From Cohnella kolymensis (lineage in GTDB: Bacteria > Bacillota > Bacilli > Paenibacillales > Paenibacillaceae): a stretch of DNA of 64,000 bases. The position numbers were made by a program, and so were the translations under genes. Under the pieces are notes generated by a model. That model saw only the letters and a program-made list of their open reading frames with translations, was not told where the DNA came from and did no database searches. Positions within the stretch are counted from its first letter, which is position 1; the number at the start of each line of letters is the position of its first letter. Positions 28,472 through 37,481 of the stretch are shown here, in pieces. Location: positions 248,001 through 312,000 of the forward strand of contig NZ_JXAL01000001.1 of the NCBI RefSeq assembly GCF_000829465.1, read 5' to 3'.

Positions 28472-29999
28472 TTATGCGCCCATCGCCTGTTGATGCTCGA
28501 CGGACGAACTCAGCCGTTCCTTGGACATCCATATTGCCGCGACGAAAGCGAGAATTGTAGGAATCAGCGCCCACATGAACGTATGCGTGATGGACGAGGA
28601 CAGTACCTTTGTGATCTCATCCAGGACGGGTGCGGGAATGTTTTCACGAGTTTCGGGCGCAAGCAGTACTCGAGGATCGTTGAACACGGTGCTGCTCTGC
28701 CCCTGTCCTCCGCCGAACGTTGCGAACATTTCCTTCAATTTAGCCGTAAAATCATTCCGCTGAATGATTCCGAAATGGTAATGCCCAGCGTCATCCCAAG
28801 CGAACGGATAAAAGCAACGGTAGAGTTAACGGAACCTCGCTGCGACGGACTAAAGTGATGGATCGCCGAGTTGCTTAGTACAGAGAAGCTCGCGCCGATG
28901 CCCAGCCCCGTAATTATCATATAGACAGTAACCAGGAACCGGCCTGAGTCCGGCGTTAATGTTGTGAGTAACACCATGCCCAATGTGAGAACCGAGGTAG
29001 CGAGAATCATGATTTGACGGTAGTTCCATTTGCTCATTAGGAAACCGCCGCCGGTAGCCGACACAACGGAACCGAGCATCATCGGCAGCAGCACAAGACC
29101 GGAATTGGTCGCGGTACCGCCAAGCACTCCCTGAATGTAGATCGGAATATAGAGGGAAGCCGTAATGAACCCCATGCCGCTGAACAGCCCTAATACATTG
29201 CTTGTCGAGAACAGCCGGACGTTGAACATCGGGAACGATATGATCGGCTCAGCCACTCTTCTTTCAATGAAAATAAATGCAAAGAACAATACGGCGAAAA
29301 TGGCGAACAGACCTAAGATCACATCGGAATCCCAAGCATATTCATTGCCACCAAGTTCGAGTGCAAACATGACGCTGACGATGGCGCCAACGAGCGCAGT
29401 CGCACCCCACCAGTCGATCTTTTGCTTCGTGTGCACCGGTGATTCCTTATAGTAAACGGCAATAAAGATAAACGCCAATATGCCGAGCGGAATATTCACG
29501 TAGAACACCCATTGCCAGCCGATATAATCCGTAATGTACGCGCCAAGCAATGGACCGAATATGCTGGACAGTCCGAATACGGCGCCGAACAATCCGCCCA
29601 ATTTGCCCCTTTGTTCAACCGGAACGGTGTCGAACATGATGGTGAACGCAATCGGAATAAGCGCCCCGCCGCCGATACCCTGAATCGCACGGTAAATGCT
29701 GAGCTGCACAATGCTTTCCGCCGTACCGCACAAGATGGATCCAAGCAAGAAGACGATCATGCCGAAGATAAAAACCTTTTGCGCCCGAACATATCGGACA
29801 GCTTGCCGAAAATCGGCATGCCCGCCATTTCAGCCACCATGTAAGCGGAAGTGACCCAGACGAATTTATCGAAATCACCAAGCTTGTTGACGATTGTCCC
29901 CATGGCCGTAGTCACGATGGTGTTGTCCATGGACGACATCAAGATACTAAGTAATAGACCGGCCAAAACCATGCCTATATGGGTTTGTTTTGATTTCAT
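28472..29999 (-). pseudogene. DHA2-type MFS multidrug exporter (14 helices), two frameshifts
   Basis: Three consecutive fragments in different frames make one EmrB/QacA-like exporter. Piece one (from 29999) reads SMDNTIVTTAMGTIVNKL to FGRKRF. Piece two has ESIVQLSIYRAIQGIGGGALIPIA, the motif C-like region and helices up to LGITIS. Piece three gives the C-terminus LKEMFATFGGG to HQQAMGA. Adding one T in the A5 run at 29770-29774 (plus strand) restores RKRFFIFGMIVF. Adding one in the A3 run at 28773 restores ITIFGIIQRNDF. Both breaks are single-base losses in homopolymers. The intact protein would use proton motive force to export toxic compounds. It starts 17 bases after the bactofilin-like gene. 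Confidence 0.85.
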
Positions 30000-30016
30000 G
30001 TGATGTTAATTCCTCT

Positions 30017-30726
30017 CTATAATTTGCAGCTATCGATGACAGCGGCGCCCTTCAGTTGTTTAAAATCTTCTTTGTATTCCACGATCCCGATATCGCATCC
30101 CTTGCCGATTGTAACACGGTTGCCGCGTACAATATCGGCTTTCGTGTTCTCCAAATATACCTCATCCCCTTCAATCACTGAAGCGAATAATTGAGCGTAT
30201 GCAGACGGCTTGAAAAAGAGATTAAAAGGATTCAGCGTGCTTGCTTTTCTTACGTTGATTTTTCCGCCGCCGATTTCCTTTGCATGACAATCCCGGTAAA
30301 GCTTCATGTCCAGTGAACTGCATTGAGCAGGCCGCCGATCTCAAAAATTCCCCGGACCGTAAAAACTTCCGCCTCGCAGTCACCTTTCGTATTCAACTGC
30401 CCTTTCAGCTCCAGTTGTTCACCGTAAACGCTGCCCTTTACTTCAACTGTACCCGAGCAGCGGAGTTCTTTGAGTCTGGCATCACCGCCGATAGCTGCCG
30501 TGCCCGACACTTTCATTGAATTCGCTTGAACATCTCCGGAAAATGAGGAAGTTCCCACAACCATTGCCCGATTCGCCTTCAAACGGCCGACCATATCCAG
30601 CGTACCGATGCACTTCAGCTCGCTGCATTCCACATCTCCGTCAATCGTACCTTCTCCGATAATGCGTACCTTATCATATATACCGCCAGTCGCTGCCGAG
30701 CTGCCTCTAATCGATAAGTTTCCCAT
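30017..30726 (-). pseudogene. Bactofilin/polymer-forming cytoskeletal protein (BacF/YhbF-like), split in two
   Basis: The first piece (30726-30304, 140 residues) has beta-helical repeats such as GEGTIDGDVECSELKCIG. The second piece (30307-30017, 96 residues) gives the C-terminal part ending EYKEDFKQLKGA. Aligned with the 225-residue paralog just upstream, the two pieces make one protein of the same size. The join needs one extra base near 30310-30322. The fragments meet as an ATGA stop/start overlap, so coupled translation of two pieces is conceivable, but the second ATG has no ribosome site. B. subtilis yhbE/yhbF (bacE/bacF) encode comparable bactofilins linked to flagellar assembly. Confidence 0.82.
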
Positions 30727-30754
30727 CGTTTTCTCGCCTCCCTTCTTGCTCCGG

Positions 30755-31432
30755 TTACATTTGTTCTATTCTTTTTACTTTCGAAGCCTTATCTTGATCG
30801 AACTTCTCCTTATATTCAACCAAGCCAATCTCGCATCCAGGGCCGATCGCCACATTCGTCCCCCTTACGACCTCGGCTGTTATACACTCCACATACACGT
30901 CATCGCCTTCGATCGTTTGGGCGGTCAGCTTATTGCCGAGAGCAATCGGAAGCACCTTCAGCCACTTGGCAAAATCGATGCCGGGTTCTCTGCGGATCTT
31001 GATAAGCTCCCCGCCGATTTCAGTAATGCTGCTGTTGCCGTGCAGCGTGATTTGGATATTTCCCGCGTTAAGCATCTCCATCTGCAATTTGCCGTTGGCG
31101 TTGAATCTTTCCGCTTCACACTTGCCCGCGACCGAGAGCAGGCCGGTTATATCTATGCGATCACCGATCAAGTCTCCGTTAACAATCGTTTTTCCCTGCG
31201 TTCTTAGCCGCTCGGAGTGCAGGTTTCCTTGAACGACAGCCGTTCCGTTAATCTCGGCCGTCGAGGCTTTAACGTTGCCATGAACCTCCGCTTTGCCGTT
31301 CACGATGAATTCAGAGCAGATGACATCACCGTCCAGTTTCCCGATTCCGTCAATTTTGGCAATGCGCACGGTGCCCCCGCTGGAAGAGCCTACACCGGAT
31401 ATGGTGAGATTGCCTTTTTTATGTGCCTCCAT
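30755..31432 (-). CDS. Bactofilin/polymer-forming cytoskeletal protein (BacE/YhbE-like)
   Basis: 225 residues of short beta-helix repeats with G-x-V/I spacing (GIGKLDGDVICSEFIVNGKAE, VHGNVKASTAEING, VVQGNL). A later part reads GDDVYVECITAEVVRGTNVAIGPGCEIGLVEY. This is the bactofilin-like family that self-assembles into filaments without nucleotide. The ATG at 31432 is 9 bases after GAGGTG; a GTG at 31444 is the alternative. It lies between yhbD and the second bactofilin, matching the B. subtilis yhbDEF order. Confidence 0.85.
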   Translation of the reverse strand: MEAHKKGNLTISGVGSSSGGTVRIAKIDGIGKLDGDVICSEFIVNGKAEVHGNVKASTAEINGTAVVQGNLHSERLRTQGKTIVNGDLIGDRIDITGLLSVAGKCEAERFNANGKLQMEMLNAGNIQITLHGNSSITEIGGELIKIRREPGIDFAKWLKVLPIALGNKLTAQTIEGDDVYVECITAEVVRGTNVAIGPGCEIGLVEYKEKFDQDKASKVKRIEQM

Positions 31433-31445
31433 CCATCCATTCACC

Positions 31446-32076
31446 TCACATTGTCGTTATTTTCAGCTTCAGTTCCTCGATGCTCTTGGCCACACTCACT
31501 CGAAGAATCATTTTCACAGCGGGCTCGAAATAAATATCACTGCCTGCCGATAGGAGCATAAAAGCGGAAACACCCATTTTACGGCTGAAAATCAAATCGC
31601 AATTTTTCCCATCAAATTTTTTATAATGCTCGGTAAACGTTTTAAGCAGAAATTTACCTTCATCCAGATTCATTTCACCTGTCTGCAAACAATGATCCAG
31701 CATGAAGACGTACAGCGCCTGCTCAAAAGTATAGCTTTCCGACTGGCCTAAGTACTGTTCCGCATAATCCGCCGCAATTTTCGTAACAATGTTTCGTTTC
31801 ACAAGTTCATTTTTATTAATCCGCACGTCCGTGGGCATAGGCGAGAACATATCGGCCAATTCGTCTAAAGATAAATCATCCTTCATATTCTTGATTTTAT
31901 CGATTCGGGCGAGCATCCGCTGTTTTGGAAAATAAGTCTCCTGCCCCGTAAACGCCGATTTTCGGATAAACCACTCTTCGGGTACGAGGCTTTTGCGCTT
32001 CCACCTGTACAACTGCCCATAAGATATACCGGTAAGCTCCAGCAGTTCTTTTTTTGGATATCAGCTCTTCTTCCAT
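31446..32076 (-). CDS. yhbD: YhbD family (DUF4004) protein, frameshift in its N-terminal HTH
   Basis: The C-terminal 188 residues are in one frame (YRWKRKSLVPEEWFIRKSAFTG to the end). The true start is the ATG at 32076 (MEEELISKK), after which the frame breaks in a seven-T run at 32049-32055. Removing one base restores SKKELLELTGISYGQLYRWKRK, a MerR-like HTH. About 209 residues when repaired. YhbD precedes two bactofilins in B. subtilis and here. An inverted repeat at 32101-32124, just upstream of the start, is a natural autoregulatory operator. As given, the DNA-binding helix would be lost. Confidence 0.83.
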
Positions 32077-32100
32077 CAGGCATACCCCCTGTTGGATACT

Positions 32101-32124
32101 AACGTAACATAACATTGTTACGTT
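32101..32124. promoter_or_regulatory. Inverted repeat upstream of yhbD (candidate operator)
   Basis: AACGTAACA, a 6-base spacer TAACAT and TGTTACGTT form perfect 9-base arms. It lies 25 bases before the yhbD start, in the position of a promoter for the yhbD-bactofilin operon. YhbD itself has a MerR-like HTH and is the likely binder. Confidence 0.55.
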
Positions 32125-32285
32125 GTAAAGACGAAGAATAAAGTCCTCATCTCAGCTGAATACAGAGAATAAGGACTTTTACAGTAGAAACTTCACTTCA
32201 AATTTTTAATATAGCCAAACCTGTCCATTTGCACTATTTCAAGTCATGTTCCAGTTGTTTCTCAAAGTACCTTCTGTATCTTTAT

Positions 32286-33554
32286 TTATCGCTTTTCCCG
32301 CATAACAACCCAGTTGTGCCCAAAAGGATCTTGGAAGCTGATGAAATGCGCAAAGCCCTCATCCTCTACTTTTTTGACAACAGCACCAGCGGCCTTTAAA
32401 TGTTCTATTAATCCCTCAACAGCTCGTTTTGTTTTGAAAATAACGGGAGGGAGCAAATGATCAGCTACGTTCTCCGACGATGTACTGCGCAGAAGCAGAT
32501 TAGGCTCTTTGTACAAACTCAACAAATAAAACTCTTGATGATGCTCCATAAGCAGCTTGAAACCAAGGTACTTGATATACCACAACGATGCCGCGTGGAT
32601 GTTGTCTTTCGCTACGGCAATCTGGATATCGTCCACACACTCCAGCACGGGTAGATCCTTCTCTTCATTCACCGGCACATGGGGCACATTTTGCGGCTGC
32701 CAGCCGTCCTCCAGAAATAACTCTTGCACCTCATCGGCCGACAAAGCACAATCATACATCCTTAAATCATCGATCATTCCGTGGAAAAAGAAATAAGGTT
32801 CATCCGTACACTTTCTGCCGATATACAGCGGTTCTTCAGGATCCGGGGTGAAACTTCCCGGTTGTTCACAAACCAGCAGCCCGTTCTGATAAAGCTTGGA
32901 CATCCCCTCTTCATAAGAGACGACAATGTGGTACCAATAACCTTTGTGCAGCGGTGAGTCGACATAAAGATCCCGCTCGCTAAGGAAACGGTGGAAGGTG
33001 ATATGAGCATCCATCGTACTTAGTTGGAAGACACGACGCCGGCAATGTCCATCCTGGGAGACGATAGCATGATTCCATCCATCCAATACCGCGTTAACGT
33101 CATAGTTGCACCAGATGGACAACGAGAATGCATTCTGATTCACATAGGGAGCCGGTTCGATGATGATGTAATCGTCTTTGCCGTCGAAATAATAAGCGCT
33201 GTTCGGACGACCGAACCGATTCTCACACAGCACCGCGCCAGTTACTTTGCCATGACGATCGTTTCCGCTGCTGTCCTGAGCATTCCCGTTAAACCGATAC
33301 TCCGCCGTTAGTCCGCGCCGCAATTCAACATCTTTCTTGCTTAAACCGAACAGCTCATCCATAGATACTCGAAACACATCAGCCAGCGCCGGCAGCAGGG
33401 ACACGTCCGGGCAAGAAAGCTCATTCTCCCACTTGCTCACAGCCTGAGAAGTTACGCCTAACCGGCTCGCCAGCTGTTCTTGAGTTAAACCTTTTTGTTT
33501 TCTAAGCTTACCGATCCGTTCGCATAGGCCTTTGCTGTAATTGACATTAATCAT
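32286..33554 (-). CDS. XRE-type HTH, LamG-like lectin and VOC domain fusion protein
   Basis: 422 residues with three recognisable parts. Residues 1-65 are a Cro/CI HTH (LRKQKGLTQEQLASRLGVTSQAVSKWENELSCP). About 85-280 is a concanavalin/LamG jelly roll (LTAEYRFNGNAQDSSGNDRHG, SAYYFDGKDDYI, HGMIDDLRMYDCALSADEVQEL). About 305-422 is a VOC/glyoxalase domain (DDIQIAVAKDNIHAASLWYI, ending SFQDPFGHNWVVMRE). There is no signal peptide or membrane helix, so the lectin-like domain would be cytoplasmic, perhaps sensing a sugar to control DNA binding. The ATG at 33554 follows AAGGGCGG; an ATG at 33560 is also possible. Confidence 0.8.
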   Translation of the reverse strand: MINVNYSKGLCERIGKLRKQKGLTQEQLASRLGVTSQAVSKWENELSCPDVSLLPALADVFRVSMDELFGLSKKDVELRRGLTAEYRFNGNAQDSSGNDRHGKVTGAVLCENRFGRPNSAYYFDGKDDYIIIEPAPYVNQNAFSLSIWCNYDVNAVLDGWNHAIVSQDGHCRRRVFQLSTMDAHITFHRFLSERDLYVDSPLHKGYWYHIVVSYEEGMSKLYQNGLLVCEQPGSFTPDPEEPLYIGRKCTDEPYFFFHGMIDDLRMYDCALSADEVQELFLEDGWQPQNVPHVPVNEEKDLPVLECVDDIQIAVAKDNIHAASLWYIKYLGFKLLMEHHQEFYLLSLYKEPNLLLRSTSSENVADHLLPPVIFKTKRAVEGLIEHLKAAGAVVKKVEDEGFAHFISFQDPFGHNWVVMREKR

Positions 33555-33659
33555 TCGCATACCGCCCTTCATACTCTGATGAGCTCATTGTATGGAATAT
33601 TCTTCTGCAAAGGTAGCACTTATTGGTAGAGTTCTGCGAGTCCCAACTCAACTGATGGT

Positions 33660-34889
33660 TTAAATGACAGTACTTTTCTCAATCGATACCGTCTCCGCTC
33701 CATGTGTTCGCGCAAACGACTCGAGCGCAGTCTGCACACTTTCGTGAAGACCGTCCGTTAACTGTATTTCCGGTTCGATCTGTAGCAGCTGCACCGTCAG
33801 GTGGCTTCGCTTGGTATCCAGACGCGGATCCATTCGGCCGATCAGCCGGTCGCCGGCAAGAATCGGCATGGCGTAGTAGCCGTACTTGCGCTTCACTGCA
33901 GGAGTGTAAATCTCCCAGCGATATTCGAAATCGAATAAGTCTTCCAAACGTTTGCGGCTCCATAACAAATTGTCCAGCGGCGGGAGGAAACGAACGGGCT
34001 GCCCCGGTTCAATTTCGTCTGCGTCGGTCTGTCCCTCCAGAAGCCCAACATCCGAAGCTAATATGTAATACGGCTTGGTTAAGCCCTCAACTTCCACCTG
34101 AGCAACGTGTCCTGACTTCATATGCCGATCAATGGCCTCCCGCCGCTCGCCTGCGCCTAATCGCTGCCAGCCGAAACGCGCATCGCTTGGCTCGAATACC
34201 CGATACGCGCGGAAATACTTGTGCAGCATCGCTTCAAGCGCATCGGCAGTGCTGATCTGATCCGCCAATGCCAACAGCTCGGCTGGGACCGTTCGCTCCA
34301 CAAGATCGAATAGCCGTTGGTTCCCTTGTCTTCCGACGATTCTAATTTGCGCCCCGTCCGTCAACAAGTTCAGTGCATGGGATGTCGCTTTCGTCTTTGC
34401 GTTTACGTTATCCCAATACCCATGTACCTTCTGATCGGATTCGAACGCCTTTGACGGCAGCGGGCCTTCGCTTGCCAGCTTCTCCAGCACTTGGCCGACA
34501 ATCTCGCCAAGCTCATCGATACCGGATTGCACATGCTGCCGGAACCGCCGGCGGGTCGGCTCGAAAATCGCGTAATCCTGCATAGGAATAATACATGCCG
34601 CATTCGCCAAATATTCGAAGATTTCATTGCCCCGCAGCAGCTCATTCAGAGTCTCCGCCCGATAACCGGGGATTCTCGCAGCCAGCGTCAAATGCTGATT
34701 CGGACGCACGGCATTCACCGGGTCGATCTGAACGCATTCCAACTTCCGGATCATATCCATCACATGCCGATGCATCGCCTCGTCTGAGCTTGGAGATTCC
34801 TCCGGCGGATGAAGCAGCATCTGCGTCTCCAGCAAAAAGCGCCGCAGCGCTCGTTTCGTCGTTTTGACCGGTCCGGCCTTTACTGTCAC
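33660..34889 (-). CDS. YcaQ/AlkX-like winged-helix DNA glycosylase (HTH_42 family)
   Basis: 409 residues of the HTH_42 (DUF1006) family, which includes AlkZ and E. coli YcaQ (AlkX), DNA glycosylases that open crosslinked or alkylated DNA. Visible motifs: LECVQIDPVNAVRPNQHL, where QID is the catalytic-type Q-x-D signature of the YcaQ branch; FEYLANAACIIPMQDY; and PLDNLLWSRKRLEDLFDFEYRWE. The start is the GTG at 34889, which overlaps the preceding ArsR gene's TGA (GTGA) and has GGGAGG 7 bases upstream; a more upstream ATG lacks such a site. Translationally coupled to the ArsR-like regulator. Confidence 0.85.
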   Translation of the reverse strand: MTVKAGPVKTTKRALRRFLLETQMLLHPPEESPSSDEAMHRHVMDMIRKLECVQIDPVNAVRPNQHLTLAARIPGYRAETLNELLRGNEIFEYLANAACIIPMQDYAIFEPTRRRFRQHVQSGIDELGEIVGQVLEKLASEGPLPSKAFESDQKVHGYWDNVNAKTKATSHALNLLTDGAQIRIVGRQGNQRLFDLVERTVPAELLALADQISTADALEAMLHKYFRAYRVFEPSDARFGWQRLGAGERREAIDRHMKSGHVAQVEVEGLTKPYYILASDVGLLEGQTDADEIEPGQPVRFLPPLDNLLWSRKRLEDLFDFEYRWEIYTPAVKRKYGYYAMPILAGDRLIGRMDPRLDTKRSHLTVQLLQIEPEIQLTDGLHESVQTALESFARTHGAETVSIEKSTVI

Positions 34890-35485
34890 GATATAGCCTC
34901 CCATTGGGTCCACATTTCCCGTGGATTCAGCTCGTAGATTTCGTTCTCCCGGAACATGAATTGATGCATGATAAATTCCCGGCGAATCGTTGCATAATCT
35001 TCATGGAAGTTCTTGATGAACTCATTGATTTCCTTCTCATTATACTTGCGGCCCAATTCCAACTTGGATACCAGATGCTCTAACACAATAAGCTTCTTCT
35101 TATATTGAGCGGGAACGCTTTTCAATTTGCCTTCGTTTGTAAAAAAGTTTTTAATGACGGATTCCTTCATACGTTTATTTTCTTCTTGCAAAATGTCCAC
35201 ATCTCCTTTGGTTTTCCGGTAAATAAGGTTTTCTGCAGCGTTAGCGTTGTTCTTGATGAAATAATGATTGAGCGAAAAATAGATCGTATTCTTATCCCTT
35301 CGCTCGTTAATGAGGCTCGCTTCCCGCAGTTTCGCGGCATGGTGAGTTATGGTCGCAGGCGTTACGCCCAGTTTTTCCGCCAAAATCTGACCGTTAAGCT
35401 CTCCATCGGCGAGCAGTATCAATATTTTTATTCTTGTTGCGTCTGCAAGAGCCTTATGATAATTGACGACTTTATCCAACTGCAT
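34886..35485 (-). CDS. ArsR family regulator with DUF2087 C-terminal domain
   Basis: 199 residues. The N-terminal winged helix (HKALADATRIKILILLADGELNGQILAEKLGVTPATITHHAAKL) is of ArsR type. The C-terminal part (about 120-185; YKKKLIVLEHLVSKLELGRKYNEKEINEFIKNFHEDYATIRREFI) matches DUF2087. There are no metal-binding cysteines in the ArsR helix. Nested inverted repeats at 35510-35552 sit directly upstream, so autoregulation is likely. It overlaps the downstream YcaQ-like gene by 4 bases, suggesting it controls that DNA repair gene. Confidence 0.87.
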   Translation of the reverse strand: MQLDKVVNYHKALADATRIKILILLADGELNGQILAEKLGVTPATITHHAAKLREASLINERRDKNTIYFSLNHYFIKNNANAAENLIYRKTKGDVDILQEENKRMKESVIKNFFTNEGKLKSVPAQYKKKLIVLEHLVSKLELGRKYNEKEINEFIKNFHEDYATIRREFIMHQFMFRENEIYELNPREMWTQWEAIS

Positions 35486-35509
35486 GAGGTCATCATCACC
35501 TCTTTCATT

Positions 35510-35552
35510 AATTTAACAAACATCTAATTAGATAATCGTTAAATTAGATGTT
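35510..35552. promoter_or_regulatory. Nested inverted repeats upstream of the ArsR-like gene (operator)
   Basis: AACATCTAATT (35519-35529) and AATTAGATGTT (35542-35552) are perfect 11-base arms around a 12-base spacer. A second pair, TAATTTAAC (35510-35518) and GTTAAATTA (35538-35546), interlocks with the first. This is about 25 bases from the regulator start, typical of an autoregulatory operator. Confidence 0.6.
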
Positions 35553-35591
35553 ACTGAAACAGGAATTAATTGTCAACCTCATTTTGTGCAA

Positions 35592-35633
35592 ACAAAAAAG
35601 ACAGAGTCCGACGCGAATGTCCGCTCTCTGTCT
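35592..35633 (-). terminator. Terminator after the MerR-controlled MFS gene
   Basis: The stem AGACAGAG / CTCTGTCT, with further loop structure, is followed on the minus strand by TTTTTTGTTTG, about 30 bases past the MFS stop codon. Confidence 0.7.
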
Positions 35634-35662
35634 CATTGCGTTACGTTATCCGCTCACCGTAA

Positions 35663-36904
35663 TTAGTGGCCGATTGCTACCTGGTCCACATGCTTCACAT
35701 GGTTTCGGTTTAATAAAATGAAGACCACGGAGAGAAGCACAAATGCCGCTCCGACGATAAATGGAACATGTGGATTAAACCAGTCCGCGAGCTTTAACGC
35801 CAGATAGGGGGCGATGGCCGCTCCAATGAATCTTAGGAAGCTGTATGCCGCAGATGCCGTTGAGCGCTCGATGGGAGCAGCGTTCATAACAGCGGTGGTT
35901 ATTAAAGTGTTGTTATTCCCAAGCAGTGCGCCGGCAATAATGACTGCGGCAATGATCACCCATTGCGTAGAGGTCCAGACTCCCATCGCGAGCAGCACGA
36001 GACCGAATAAGGTCAGCATGACGGACATTGATTTGACTGTGCCGAATTTTTGCTGGAGTTTCGGTGCCATGAACACGGAAGTGAGAGCGAGCAATACCCC
36101 CCATCCGAGGAAAACGTAACCCAGCCCATGTTCGTCAAGTTCCAGAACAAAAGGGGCATACGCCATTAGAGTGAAAAACCCGAAATTATACATGCCGGCT
36201 GTGAGGCCGAAAACGAGAAGTGAACGGTGCCTCATCGCACGAAACGGGTCGAGTAAAGAAGTGCTCCTCCTGGCTGCTTGACGGCTATCGGGTTTAGGCA
36301 TGAGGGTTATAAGGGCAATAAACGCAACGATCATGAGTGCAGCGACGCCAAGAAAGGGGCCTCTCCACGAAATGGCGCCCAGCTCTCCGCCTAGCAGCGG
36401 ACCTACGGATATCCCAAGTCCGATGGCTGCTTCGTAGAGAATGATCGCTTTGGTCACACCGCTTTTCGATAGAGATACGATAGCGGTCAAAGCCGTGGCG
36501 ACGAATAACGCATTGCCAAGCCCCCAGCCGCCCCGCAGACCGATCAATATCCAGATACCGTTGGAAAGTCCTCCGAGACCTGAAAATATGGCAATGACTA
36601 TAATACCGACCAGCAGAGTTACCTTGATCCCAATTCGGGATGATATTGCGCCGGTCACCAGCATAGCCACCGCCATCACGGCGTTGTAGCTCGAGAACAA
36701 CAGGCTTACCTCACTTCGGGACGCACCCAGGTTGTCGCCGATAGCCGGCAAAATAGGATCAACCAAGCCGATCCCCATAAAAGCGATGATGCCCGCGAAA
36801 AATACCGCCCACACCGCCCGAGGTTGATTCAGAAGACTTGCCTTAGCTTCTGAGACCGAGTCAACCGGAGCGGCTGCCAATTCAATCTGAGATGTTTTTG
36901 CCAA
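35663..36904 (-). CDS. MFS (DHA1-type, 12 helices) efflux transporter
   Basis: 413 residues with 12 predicted helices. The N-terminal half has VDPILPAIGDNLGASRSEVSLLFSSYNAVMAVAML and a motif A-like loop (SSRIGIKVTLLVG). Motif C-like glycine/proline residues appear in AIGLGISVGPLLGGELGAISWRGPF. By family it exports small hydrophobic compounds in exchange for protons. The start is a TTG at 36904 with CAGGAG 11 bases upstream. It follows the MerR-family gene by 6 bases and is surely its target. Confidence 0.88.
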   Translation of the reverse strand: MAKTSQIELAAAPVDSVSEAKASLLNQPRAVWAVFFAGIIAFMGIGLVDPILPAIGDNLGASRSEVSLLFSSYNAVMAVAMLVTGAISSRIGIKVTLLVGIIVIAIFSGLGGLSNGIWILIGLRGGWGLGNALFVATALTAIVSLSKSGVTKAIILYEAAIGLGISVGPLLGGELGAISWRGPFLGVAALMIVAFIALITLMPKPDSRQAARRSTSLLDPFRAMRHRSLLVFGLTAGMYNFGFFTLMAYAPFVLELDEHGLGYVFLGWGVLLALTSVFMAPKLQQKFGTVKSMSVMLTLFGLVLLAMGVWTSTQWVIIAAVIIAGALLGNNNTLITTAVMNAAPIERSTASAAYSFLRFIGAAIAPYLALKLADWFNPHVPFIVGAAFVLLSVVFILLNRNHVKHVDQVAIGH

Positions 36905-36910
36905 GTATGT

Positions 36911-37345
36911 TCACTCCTGATTTGATTTTATTTTGCTTTTCGCTTCGAGAATCCGATCGAACAATTCGCTGAACTCTCTTCGGATCTCGGTTAATTTCTC
37001 AAGCTTTTGATCGATCATGAGCAGCTGTCGGCCTATGGTTTGCTCGATCTCAGTTATTTTCACCAGCTTCGATTGCTTGTCCTCCATCTGCCGAAAGCCT
37101 TCCCGCTGCGCTTCGAATTGTTCATTGATCGAAATATACTCTTGCAGCTCTTGCAGCGAGATGCCCAGCACATCCCGCGCGTTGGTGATCTGCTTAAGAC
37201 GTTCGATATGTTTCTCGGAATACAGGCGGTATCCTCCATCGCTTCTATCCGGTGGAAAAAGCAGCCCGATCTCTTCGTAGTATCGGATCGTCCTTTTGGT
37301 TAAACCGGACTGCCTGGCCACATCCTCAATTTTGAAAAGGTTCAT
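36911..37345 (-). CDS. MerR family transcriptional regulator
   Basis: 144 residues. The N-terminal MerR winged helix (KIEDVARQSGLTKRTIRYYEEIGLLFP, then GGYRLYSEKHIERL) is followed by a long dimerisation coiled coil. There is no obvious drug-binding domain or metal-binding cysteines; its effector may be bound at the coiled coil or be another protein. GGGAGG precedes the ATG. A 40-base inverted repeat lies in its promoter with the extended spacing typical of MerR targets. Confidence 0.9.
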   Translation of the reverse strand: MNLFKIEDVARQSGLTKRTIRYYEEIGLLFPPDRSDGGYRLYSEKHIERLKQITNARDVLGISLQELQEYISINEQFEAQREGFRQMEDKQSKLVKITEIEQTIGRQLLMIDQKLEKLTEIRREFSELFDRILEAKSKIKSNQE

Positions 37346-37377
37346 CTGTACCTCCCGTCACAATGATTATCCTATGT

Positions 37378-37428
37378 AATAATATACCTTTACCTTAACC
37401 TTAACGTCAACGTAAAGGTTAAGGTAAA
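37378..37428 (-). promoter_or_regulatory. MerR-type operator/promoter of the merR-MFS operon
   Basis: TTTACCTTAACCTT (37389-37402) and AAGGTTAAGGTAAA (37415-37428) are perfect 14-base arms around a 12-base spacer. On the minus strand TTGACG inside the repeat serves as -35. It is followed after 18-20 bases by TATATT/TATTAT as -10. Overlong spacing with the operator between the elements is the MerR design. Confidence 0.7.
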
Positions 37429-37481
37429 CGGCACTCTGCTCCCGAATAAAATCGAACAAAGTTGCCGTCAATTCTTTTAAC

